DNA of 64,000 bases. Origin: Neelides folsomi. Its lineage: Eukaryota > Arthropoda > Collembola > Neelipleona > Neelidae. The notes beneath the pieces are model-generated. The model was not told the DNA's origin. It searched no databases and saw only the letters and a list, made by a program, of their open reading frames with translations. Made by a program: the position numbers and the translations under genes. The stretch covers positions 1 to 64,000 of the forward strand of contig JAQGBZ010000062.1 in the NCBI GenBank assembly GCA_034687125.1. The letters are read 5' to 3'. Each line of letters begins with the position of its first letter. Within the stretch, counting starts at the first letter, position 1. Positions 1 to 11,100 of this stretch are shown one piece after another.

Positions 1-19
1 ATATATGTAATGAGTGTAT

Positions 20-128
20 TATACCCCCGGCATCTTTTGGGACCCTGGCATCTTTAAAAATATTAGCTTGCCCCCCCCTGGTATCTTTCGGACCCTGGTA
101 TCTTTCGAACCCCTGGCATCTTTCGGCC
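20..128. repeat. Short degenerate tandem repeat, about five units
   Basis: Five copies of a unit close to CCTGGYATCTTTYGGA lie in two clusters, 24-58 and 68-128, separated by an AT-rich spacer. The units differ at one to three bases and by runs of C. No coding potential was seen. It may be the edge of a larger satellite or minisatellite cut by the window start. Confidence 0.7.
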
Positions 129-1745
129 ATCTACGGTAATCACATAGAAGGCTACAGTTTTTAAACAAATTGCTTCATTTAATTTTCTCTGTGTATGAAT
201 ATTTCTATTCATGCAAACAACGAATAGTTGATACTTAAGCTTTTGTACAAACCGATGTGTATATTTGCATGTTTCATGATTTCATCCTCTTATCTCTAAT
301 CCTGTGTAATCATAGAGTAAAATCGAAATCAATGAATTGAAGCGAATAAGTCGATAATGATGCGCCATTCTATTATTTTATCACACCTTATATAAAGACT
401 AAATAAATACAATATTGTATTATTATGTTTGCCAAATATGAGTTGTCAGCTTTTAATAAGAAAAGGCTATTACTTTATTGAAGCATGAAATCATTAAGCA
501 AGAAGCCATTATTTGAGAAACTTATTATTTTTTACTTCTTAATTTTGTATAATTGATGATTTAAAGGTATTCCTTATTATTTAAGTACTCAATAAAGTTT
601 TTGTTTAATTGTATCTTCTATAAGGCAAATCATCCTACCGTGATGTAGCGATTAATAAATAGTACTACATAAAACATTACAATGCTTTAATTTATTTGCC
701 TTAAATAAGCATTTGTAATATTTGTTCTACTTTTATACAGATACAATCTATAATGCTAGATAATACCTACTACCTATGCATAGGAAGTAGGTATATACAT
801 AGCTACGCTAGCTTAAAACTAAATCAATTCATGTTGTAATATGTACTTAAGTCTATTGAAGCCTTCCCAATATTTTTATATCTACAATAGTTTTCAATAT
901 TTAAAATGGCAAAAAATGCTCATTGTTTAGAGATAAAGCTTAAAAATGTAATCTTATTTGGCCATATTGGGTATTTTGATATTGCACTTATAAGGTATTA
1001 AATAATAGCGAAGTTTAATGCCATTGTCAATTCAATATTTTTCACACATTTACATTTTTATATTCCAAGACTATTATTGCATTTTACAATTAATTTTTTG
1101 AAAGCAATATACAACAATGCTGAGTGAGTCCTTTGAGGAGATAAAAATAAGCTTCCAATTTATTCAGCTAAAGGAAAATTGCATAAAACACACAAATTAA
1201 TTATACACAAATTACGATAGTTGTACTGTACACCGATATACAACTACTTCAAGCTAAAATATATGTAAACCGATTGTACTCTATTTTAACATTACAAATA
1301 TAGCAACTGGAAAGTAGGTTTAATTCAATATTGATTTTAAAACGGGGTCGGGCATCGGGCAAGGAGTTGAGTGCGAGTTTTTGTCTCATAAATGGACCTT
1401 AGGGAAAAGCACCAGTGACCGTGAAAGAGATAGCAGGGATGAAAAATTCAGAAATGGGACCGAGAAACCTTCATTGTGACAACAATTTGACATTGCGACG
1501 CTAAGAACAGTTATCATAAATATTCTATGTTAATATTTCCTACTCGGCCCAAAATGCTCGTTGTCTCGCTAATATACATAATCCTTAAAAGGAATTTATA
1601 CAACCATAACTAAACGATACGACTATGCCCTATAATGTCTTGGATTGTTAATTAAATAAATTTCCTCTCATCGTCAGTCAACTTTAAGAATGCCACTGAG
1701 AAATGCCACTCCCATTTATACGATCTTCCCCTGAATTTTGATTAA
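129..1745. other. Gene-free AT-rich 5' flank
   Basis: No reading frame with coding character or paired splice sites was recognised. The stretch directly upstream of the transporter start codon should contain its promoter and 5' UTR, but I cannot point to a TATA box or initiator with confidence. Confidence 0.5.
763..794. repeat. Near-perfect 32-bp palindrome
   Basis: Two 16-nt arms meet at the centre of CCTATGCATAGG and pair with a single mismatched position. There is no loop, so it could extrude as a short cruciform or be a dimeric factor site. It lies in gene-free DNA about 950 nt upstream of the transporter gene. Confidence 0.6.
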
Positions 1746-4610
1746 ATGGCCAAAACTCTTGAAAAGCCTTTCGATAAGGAAGATGTTAATTTTGAGGATA
1801 TTTTGGAACAATTAGGTCCGGGTTAAAATTCGTAAAATTAAATTCTTACATTATCATAATGTGATATTAGTTCGGGAAATTACTTTTGTACATTCATTTT
1901 TAGGAGGCTTTGGGAAATTTCAAGTTATTATACTCGTTCTTGTCTTAATTTATGAGATTCCTGCCGCGTTCATCGCTTTCATTCCAATATTTGTCGGTAT
2001 AAGCTATTTCATATAAATAAACAAATTCTTATTCTTTCAATAAGTCAATTTGAGTTAAATCAATTAAACATTGTATTTTTTTTCAATTCGTTTAAATAGG
2101 CGGAGGCACTGGCGATTGGGCCTGTGGCAATGAAAGTGTCAGCTATGAAGAAATTTGTAACTGCACGTCCGATCTTCGATCTTCGCCTACCAAAAGTACA
2201 ATTGTCGCCGAGGTTAGTATATACGATCTCATTCTCATATTGCTTGTCAGATCTCATTTTTGGAATTCGTCTCTCCTTTTATCATCCGGATAAACTCTTT
2301 GTATATATTAGATTATATATTCAATCTCCCAAAGATATTTAAGAATAAGGTATTTATGTAGTGGGGGCTCGTTTGCGAATCCGCTTGGGTCGGCGACTTC
2401 ATCATATCGCTTCAAATGTGCGGGATGCTTTTCGGAAACATCGTTCCTCCGCAGCTGAGTGACTGGTGAGTCTCATTTCATGGTTTTCCTAACCATGTGT
2501 CGTTCTTTTCACTCCCTCGAGGTACGGAAGAAAGATATGCTTCGTGGGACTTGCCATCGTAATGGGCGGAGGACAAGCCCTGTCGGCCATTGCTCCAAAT
2601 GCATATGTCTACGGAGCTGCTCGGTTTCTTGCAGGAGCCGGAATGGCTGGTAACCCAAATTTTATTTGTAAAAATTGTAAATGGGCTGAGCACAACTTGC
2701 GCTTATTGTCTCTTGTTGTTTGTGAGTTTTTAAAGGGTATAACTTTAGGGTTCCTTAAATGAATAAAGGGTACTTCAGCCTCAATGGAATTTATACGATG
2801 GAGTTTTTGACACCCAAGTGGAGGCAACTTGGCGGATGTCTTGGACCTCTTGGAGAAGGAGTTATGATTTTAGCACTTTTAGCTTATTTTATTAAGCAAT
2901 GGCGGTCACTCATGTGGGCCACGTCTTTACCACTTCTCTCCATCATTCTCATAGCTCCGTAAGACTTTTCTAGATATATAAATGAAAATTAATATTTATC
3001 AGTGTTAAAATTAACACAATAAGATCACAAAAATGTTGATTTAATTTAATGATTTTAATTTTAATAGAATATTTAAATAAATATTTCTTAATAATAAATG
3101 ATTGTAAGTTTTCTTACTCAAAATATAGACATGAAAAATGTTTATTGAGTTTTAATGCAAAGTGGATGTTAAAGCTGTGTCGAGGGTCACATTTTGAAAA
3201 ATGATAAACAAAAAAGCCAAGAAAAAGTATTTAAAAATGAACAACCCATTGTGCCCTCGGCTTTCTAGTTTCAATTTAAGTCTCAAGTTTGTCCATTTAA
3301 AAATTTAATAAGACAAGTTCATGTAAAGGAGGCATATTGCGAAATCTTGTATTTGGGAAGAGCGGAATGGAGAGGATCTCCAGTATGAATTATTCACCCA
3401 CTCATTCCCAAGCCCATTGTAATTGGTTGTCTCGGCCTCATAGTTTTGTTCCGGAGTCTCCGCGATGGCTTCTCCGACAAAAACGTGTGGTTGAGAGTGA
3501 AAAGGTCCTCGCCTACATGGCAAGGATCAACGGACGTCGCCGGGTGGGGCATTCGCTGATCAAAGCAGTGGCCGCACAAGAGGGGACCGAAGGAGATATC
3601 CGTTTCTCCTACTTGGACCTTTTCCGTCGAAAAGAGCTCAGAGGGAAAACGATGATTTTTATTGGGATTTGGTTCTGCTGGTCTTTCACCTACTTCGGCC
3701 TTTCCTACAACGTGAAGAACCTGAGAGGAGATCCGTACTTCATCACTTTCCTCATGGGACTGGCGGATGCGATTGGTTTCCGGGTCGCCCTGCTCGTCAA
3801 TAATAGGCATGGAGTGGAAATGGCCTTAAGGCCTCCTTAAACTCTCCAATTTTAGGTTCGGGAGACGGAAAGCTTTGATTCTCTTCACTGCCTTTTCTGC
3901 CGTGTTCTTCATGACGATTGCAGGGTTCCAGTATATGGTCACTTCCCTGGCTTCCTACAGCAACCTCATTCTCCTTTTTATTCTCTTTGGGAAATTGGGG
4001 GTGGCTGGGGGAAGATCCTCCATAAGATGTCTTACCGTGGAGTCTTATCCGACGACAATCAGGTCTCCTAAAACTCATTGCAAACCTCGTTGTAAAACAC
4101 CATTAGAATTGTTTTATGGCCCAATTACTCAAGTTTAATACGGTTTATGATGGAGAAATGGACTTGATTATGCAATTGATTGACATTGAGATAAATGCCA
4201 ACTTTCGCCCAACTTTCCCCGCACTGACTTTAATGAAATTAAATGAGGACTTGGTGTATGTGAAAGGACCATGGGGTTTGGCGTTTCTCGGATCGCGGCC
4301 ACGTTCGGTGGAATCCTCGCTCCGCAAATCGCCTTTATTGGATCGAGCAAGTACCAGGAGCCTGTTGGCTGTCAATTAACTGAGTCTTCCAGGTATGCCG
4401 TCCGTTCCAATGCTCGCCTTCGGGATTTTGTCCATCGGGGGCTCTCTACTTTCCCTTTTGCTGAGCGAGACGAGTGGGAAGCCGCTGGAAGAAGGCACAG
4501 GGCCGTCGAAACCAGGAAAGATCGCTCCAGGCCCGCACGAACTCCGTTATCAACTCAAGTCTGCTCGACCCCCGACGGCCCTCAACCTCTCTCGAGCCCT
4601 TTCCATTTGA
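1746..4610 (+). CDS. SLC22-like organic ion transporter (MFS), 10 exons
   Basis: Predicted exons are 1746-1821, 1904-1996, 2100-2212, 2362-2465, 2522-2649, 2769-2958, 3444-3806, 3856-4062, 4267-4346 and 4393-4610. They sum to 1572 nt with all phases matching, giving 523 aa, a normal length for organic cation/carnitine transporters. Hallmarks in order: N-terminal FEDILEQLG motif (about residues 17-25); TM1; a short Cys-containing extracellular loop (exon 3); the MFS loop-2 signature SDWYGRK near residue 130; PESPRW near residue 240; NNRFGRRK near residue 357; ESYPTTIR near residue 420; and ETSGKPLE in the cytoplasmic tail. It should sit in the plasma membrane and move organic cations, anions or carnitine-like solutes, though the substrate cannot be read from sequence. 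The TM1-TM2 loop is shorter than in vertebrate members. Introns 7 and 9 start with GC, not GT. The start is the only in-frame ATG ahead of the conserved N-terminal motif. Confidence 0.87.
3807..3855 (+). other. 49-nt GC-AG intron of the transporter
   Basis: The conserved NNR/FGRRK motif is split here. The only junction that keeps phase 2 and restores Arg before Phe is AG^GCATGG to TTTTAG^G. No GT donor in the last part of the exon gives that phase, and reading through reaches a stop at 3838-3840. Confidence 0.7.
4347..4392 (+). other. 46-nt GC-AG intron of the transporter
   Basis: The donor GCAAGT matches the GC-AG consensus from +1 to +6. The acceptor is TCTTCCAG at 4391-4392. A nearby GT (4351) would leave phase 2 and put the last exon in the wrong frame, whereas the GC donor leaves phase 1 and joins GSS to the MPSVPM segment. 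Confidence 0.65.
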
Positions 4611-6741
4611 ATTTTTGAATGCAAAATGGGATGCTCGGTTACCGGAATAAGTCAGAGAAAGTTCATGAAGAATTTGAGTAGTTCTTTATTCTTAATATTT
4701 TACTTAAAATTTCTGATTTTAAATGAGGGGGTGGAAACGACTGGGAAGCTCATGATTGTTCATCACGCTTGACGCTTGAAGAAATATTACACATACAGTT
4801 TAGTTAGTTAATTTAGTGAGTTACACACAAGTTGAACATCCTACATACAGAACGGTACGAACGAGCATTTGTTCACTTTTGTCCTCAATTTCGCCGATTG
4901 CCTTCTTTTCGCAGACTACAAAATTTTTTGTCAACACGCACGAATACGATATCATATACATTTTATATGGCGGAGAACGGAGGTACTCAAGCACACCCGT
5001 GGGACAAATTTATGAGAGTACAAACAAATATTTGGAAACTATTAAATACAAAGTTATCTTTAATATAATGAATTGAAAATAATTGGAGCAACTCATTGAA
5101 GAATTTGTTTTTTAAGTCAAGAGGCTTTGTTAGAGACGTAAAAAATCTACGAGGAATCTCGCAAGTACCTTACACATCTTTTACAATCATTCATTTAGTA
5201 AAAGAGTTATCTTAACAGTTAATGATTGGACATTATATTTAACTTTTACTTATTTACGTAGATATAATAGCGCTTATATTATAACTTGTAAATGTAATAT
5301 TGCAAATAAAAAGATATTAAAAATGTATGTAATCAGGTGGGTTGATTACTAAATATGTAGTATTTAATCGTAACAATAAAGTAAATTTGTTCATTCTATT
5401 CATCCTACACATTTGCTTTAGAATTGACGTATTTTTTAACTCCGGCGCGACGACGCATATGTATTCTTTGCATATAAGTTCCATCGACAATAATTTTCTT
5501 TTTTAGTATACTCAACAATGTACAGACCAATTGTAAATTACACTTACAATAAACATAAATTATTAAGTTGAAAGGAAGAAAGTGTAAATTGGACTTGGGG
5601 ATGAATCCATAAACGATTTCTTACAATTTTAAACTATTTAATTATATTTAAATAATAATGTCTCATTTAATATATAACATTTGCTAAAATCTTACATATT
5701 AAATTAATTGAACTATTAAATAAAATTGGCGTTGGATTCTCCTCTTTTTAAGAAATATTTTGGCAAACTCAAGCAGTCTCTTCTGTCGTTTAATTTCCCT
5801 TCCTTCCTGCCGTAATCCCAACAGAAACAAGTATAGGAGAAAAAAATCAATAGAATCAATCCTCTACCTTTCTCTAAATTAAACCAACTAATGGAGCATT
5901 TATATAAGTAGCTGACGCCTCCAATATAATTAAATATCTTTCATCTGACAAATATAATAAACATTTTTACAGCCTCTCGTGTATACAAAACGTAATTGTA
6001 AAAACTAATAAAAGTATAAACATATTACAGAAATTATGTTTTATATAATATTTATTAATTCTATAAAATACTTGTAAGAAAATTTATGTCTGGCTTGCAC
6101 AGTGAGACAAAATGGATATTATTTATTTACAAAGGGAAAAGTTAAAAATTTAAAATATGGGTATTTAATAACTCAAGCACCTAATATAGAGTTTAAGTAA
6201 ATACTTTCTAATCTTTAAATTACAGAAAAACACAATGTTATTAAGACAAGTAAAATGATTGTGAATGTAAAAAATTGCAAATTAAATGGCGAAGAAACTC
6301 CATTGCATTTCCCATTAGTCCGGGTCTAAGAGATGAGGAAGATCTGTCCGAGGTTCACAATATAAAATGTAATGGGTGGAGAAAAGAAGGGAAGTTGAGG
6401 CTGGGATTCCGCTTTTAACGATAAGTAGTCTAAATGTAACTAATAACAATTAAAGCCAGACTTTTAAGAGGAGAGAGCTGGTGTGATCATCAAAAGAGGT
6501 GATTATACTTTCCTCACAGTGGCGTGTGTCTCCCCGGGCCGGAGTAAAGAAAATCTTGGGAATATTGCTTTGCATTTGGCGATCCGGAACTTTCCCCGTT
6601 TATGAAGTAGGGGCGGGGCCCCGCCGTGGCACTGAGGGAAATTTTGTATCCTTATTGTTGATTATCGTGATCACAGATGAAGGGTTCGCTGGAGGAATTC
6701 TTTGACTGCTTCCTTGGGCCTTTGTGACTCTGGTGGAGGAC
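4611..6741. other. Intergenic DNA with the 3' UTRs of two converging genes
   Basis: The transporter (+) and Stardust (-) converge here. Only short frames without coding character occur. Candidate poly(A) signals are AATAAA at 5305-5310 on the + strand and its complement at 6122-6127 for the minus-strand gene, roughly 700 and 615 nt past the respective stop codons. Neither is proven. Confidence 0.45.
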
Positions 6742-8111
6742 TCACTGCTTCAGCCATGCGGCTGGCACCCACTGAGGTTCTCTTTCGATATAATTGATTC
6801 GCTGAACCAGTTCGTGGTAAGTCCGTTCAATATCATTATTGATGATCACGAGGTCAAAGAAGTGGCCATATTTCTCCTCCATCTCTCGAGCCTTCTCAAT
6901 GATGTCAATCAGCTCTTCTTCCTATATAATGCAAAAAAGAATGGTTTAATAAATAAATATGTGATTCATTAATGAAATGAGAGGAGAAAGTGATTGACCT
7001 GCCCAAACACCCGTTACAAGGAATTGGAAACGAAAACAGGGATCTGGGAAATTGAGTAACTAATGTGCAGTGATGTTAACTATAAGTAATGGTCCTTGTA
7101 CTCCTCAGGGACTAATGTCCTTATATCCTGATTCTTCTTTGGTATAATAGTTTCGATACAATAACCCATTAGCTAAATAATATTCAATGTCTTTTAATAT
7201 TGGACCATTTCCGTATCTCATTATCTATTGATTAATTTTATTGAATTGGACTTTTAGATAAAATACGTCGACATCAACCAATTCATTATATTTTTAAAAG
7301 ATACTAATAATAATAATTAACATAAGAGCACAAAAACCAATATAGAAAAATTTAAGGTATTTATTATTTAAAGAAATTGGAGTGCTATTAGCTCTGACAT
7401 TGAGAGTGAGTGTGATGAAATAAGGAAGAAAGGAATATAAGGTAAGAATAGTGAAAGAGGAGAATGAAAGAAAAGCTTTTTAGCCCTAGTGTGGTTATGG
7501 GAGAGAGTCGGTCGTGAAATATTGAGCGGGCGGAAATGGGAGCGAATTAGATTTACCTTGTAGGCCTCTTCGCGCGCTATCCGCATCTGTTTGAGCCTTT
7601 CTAGCGGGGGCGGGGCGATGAAGACGATATAGGGCTTAAGGTCGGAGGACCGGAGGATCTTGAGGGACTGCGGGTGGAGGTTGAGGACACAGATCTTCCC
7701 GACGTTCACGACGCTCCGGATCGCATCCAGCCCCGTCCCATAGTAGGCCTTTTCAAACTCCCCGTGCTCCACGAACTTCCGGGAAAGGATGTCGGACTCG
7801 AACTGGGCCCGACTTATGAAGTGGTAGTCTTGCCCATCCATCTCGCCCTCCTTCCTCGTCCGACTCGTGTCTGGAAAACCAGCCGCCCGTTACTCACGAT
7901 TCCTCACCCAGATAACAAATCCTAAAGTTTGAACAAAAGAACTTACGAGGAACGGCGGCGGCGAACCGATCCGACTCCTGCATGAGTCTCTGTCTCAGCT
8001 CGTGTCGGCCGATGTTGGGAGGGCCGATGAGGACAACGGGGCGCTTGAAACTCGTCCTCGGGTAGTAGAGCCCCACTTCTTCATAAGTTGGGACATCATC
8101 CGCGTCGAAGT
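6742..8111 (-). CDS. sdt: sdt exons 16-18: guanylate-kinase-like domain
   Basis: Exons 8111-7947, 7870-7557 and 6921-6742. The P-loop position reads [15 protein letters not shown], lacking the Lys-Ser/Thr of an active Walker A, as expected for a MAGUK pseudokinase that binds peptides, not GMP. Further family marks are [36 protein letters not shown] and the C-terminal [10 protein letters not shown]. The chain ends at the same place as vertebrate PALS1, so the 3' coding end is complete. Two introns here are short (76 and 635 nt). Confidence 0.95.
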
Positions 8112-11100
8112 CTGGAAAGAAAACTTGGTCTCAAGATCGATTTCTCCCTTTTATTACAATTCATTTGGATTGAGGGAGGTATGTGTGCTTATGTAGCCTA
8201 CCGTCGTTGAAGGCCGTCGAGTAGGGAATCTTTTTCTTCTTCTTTTTCCCGGTTTTGGCACAAAGGAGAGTCCCTCGTTTCGATTTCTCTCGCGTCTCTG
8301 TTTCGCCCAATATCGTCTGCTTCACCGCCTCTCTCCTGCAAAGGAATGAAGGTGATGAGGAAGGGAAAAGAGCAACTCAGCTCAAAGTGGTTAAAAACCC
8401 TTACTGCTCTTGGAAAGATTTGGAAGGAATAAGCCCGGCGAGTGCTTGGTCTTCTTCTCCCTCTCGGTGGGCCTGCCACCAATTGGAATCCTCTTGGCTA
8501 ATTACATGAAGAACGTCTCCTTTGGAAAAGGCAATTCCTAGCTCTCGGCATGGCACGTAGATATCATCCTCGGGATCGTAGTCAAAATGAGCCCGAACAT
8601 GAATCTTCAAATAAAAAAGGAAAAAATTATAAAATGAAAGGCCATAATTAAGAAAATTATCGTAAAATATTTAAATTCTCATTTACCAGTATTTCCCTCC
8701 TCTGGGTTATCGGAGGTGGAGGGTTCGGGGTTGGGACGATGAGGAAAGTGAGGGTTCCCGTCATCCGACTCAGAATATCACACACTTCATTGACCGACTT
8801 TCCCCGCATTTCCATCCCGTTCACTTCCAGGATTTCGTCTCCTTCATGGAGAAGTCCGCTCCGTTCAGCGGCTCCACCCTTCACGATCCTCCCGATCACG
8901 ACGGCTTCTGCCTCATTGCGAACCGTGGCTCCCTGGGAAAAAAACATTTTCTAATTCCAGTAATTGCTCAAAGTAAAGAGCTCTACCAATAATCGACTGA
9001 GCTTACGAGAGGATCCTGTGTTTTCTCAATCCGAACAACTCGGATATGGTCGTCTGGCTGAGGCTCTGGAACGAACACGGCTCGACTCCCTGTTACTTTA
9101 TTCGGCTCCACGACGTCGTCGACGGACTCCCCAAGGTTGAGCGGATTTTCTGAACCAACGATGACCCGCTCTCTTTCTGCAATCTTGTCATGAGCATAGA
9201 AGAGCCCTTCGAAGTCGACTCGGCTGAGGAGTTCGAGAAGCTCGGCTGACTCAGGGTCTGAGCAATTGTAAAGGCTACCCAGGCACTGCAAAATAACGAC
9301 ACATGTTTTCAATCCATTTATTTTATTATCCCCGTTTATCGTAAGTTATTTAGAGAAAGAAAGATTTACCTCAAGGACCAATTGGTGTAGGTGAGCGGAG
9401 ATTGGGGTAGGAGGGGAATTAAAACACCACGTATCTTGTACTTTGTTGTGAACGGAGAAGGCATGGAGAAATTCAGGGGACCCCATGAGCGCCTCTATTT
9501 TTGACACGGAGTCGTCGAGAGGAATCCCATTCTTTTTCAAGACTTGTTGCACTCGCTCCAAACTCGCCGTCAACTCCGCAACGTCTGTAGAAGTTAAATA
9601 ATTAGCCCGCCGTTAGACATTGTTGAGACATCCCCCATTCACTGTTAAACAAGAATAATCCTCGCTCCATAAATGAATTATGAATTTATGAAACAGTCTC
9701 GAAATCACAATCGCCCATCATCTCTCCCTCCTCTCCGGAATTAATTTGCGGTGCATTAACTCGAAGGATGAAAACATTCATATAATATTCATCAACGACA
9801 TGAAATAATTAGCTCAGCTTCGTGTCCTATCACACTCATAGGTAGTTCCTTTGGATTTTTACACATAAAGAAAACGAGACCATTCTTTGACTCCTATTGA
9901 GAACTGGGAAAAGTATCCTTCTTTCACGTCAAGCACGTTCAATGATTTTAATCGCTTCCAATACTCTTTTCCTTATACACCCATATCCTCCATATTTCCC
10001 GCCTTTGAGCTTCCCAAACCTGACAATTTAATTATAAATTATGAACAGAGGGAAACGGGATTATGAATTTTCGGAACCAGGAAGTTGCAATTATTTTATA
10101 CAATTTCCACAATTTAACGCCCACTTTAATCCACCTTGGAAATGGAATATCCTCTTATAGTATTTCATTGCCCACCCCGATGTGAGCCCGTGACTCCAAA
10201 CACATTTCAATTTGCATTCCTCTCCTTCAGCATTAAATTTTAGCTCTGGAGATAATCATTTTAACGATGAGCAAAGGAGAATTCTTCGCTGAGAAGAAAG
10301 GCCCTATCAGATGATTTAATTTGAGGTTCATTGTGATTCTCTAATTGAATTAGGGATCTTTGTAATGGAATCAATAGGGGAGTATGATGAAACACATAGC
10401 TTCTCCCATTCCTCATTCTTTGTATCTTGTATTCTTCTCATAAAAATCTTGGCAAATTAGTATCATACTTCCCTGCTCCTAAAGAAAGGTTCTTGGCTCT
10501 CTTGATGTGCTAAATCCTTCAATTGATTTGTTCTATAAATTGGAAGCCACCGTCAGAATCGCTAATTATAGTAAGGATGATTAAAAGGAGGAAGGTGCTA
10601 ATGGATATTTGAATCCAACTCCTTCCAATGAGCCAACGAACTTTGAAGGAAGCGGAATCAGAACTGGGCAGAGAACCAGCGGTGGTTCCCCGTGTCAACC
10701 TGAGGAGTTGGAATATTATTCTTATCCCGGAGATCCCCATGAACAGAATTGGAATCGCCATGTAAATCTCCTTAAGCTCTTTTCTCTCTGACAATGCCTA
10801 TTGAAGGGGAGCAAGGTGGCTGTGGGCAAGCCCTTGTTCAAAGGACATCGCCCTTCTCAACTCTTCGGCGGCTTCTCAGCCCCACCCCCTTCGCTTAACG
10901 ATGAGCAAATATTCAAAAGTAATCACAAACTAATCACACACATCTCTCTTCCTTCTTCACAGTTCAATTCAACATGTCGCTGAGGAATTTATTAATACTC
11001 CCAATTAGTTATTCATACAAGGAGCAAAGGTGGAAGTGAACCGATGGATTTTATTCAATTCCAATGAGCCAATGTCAATGGCTCACACATCTGCCTCCTG

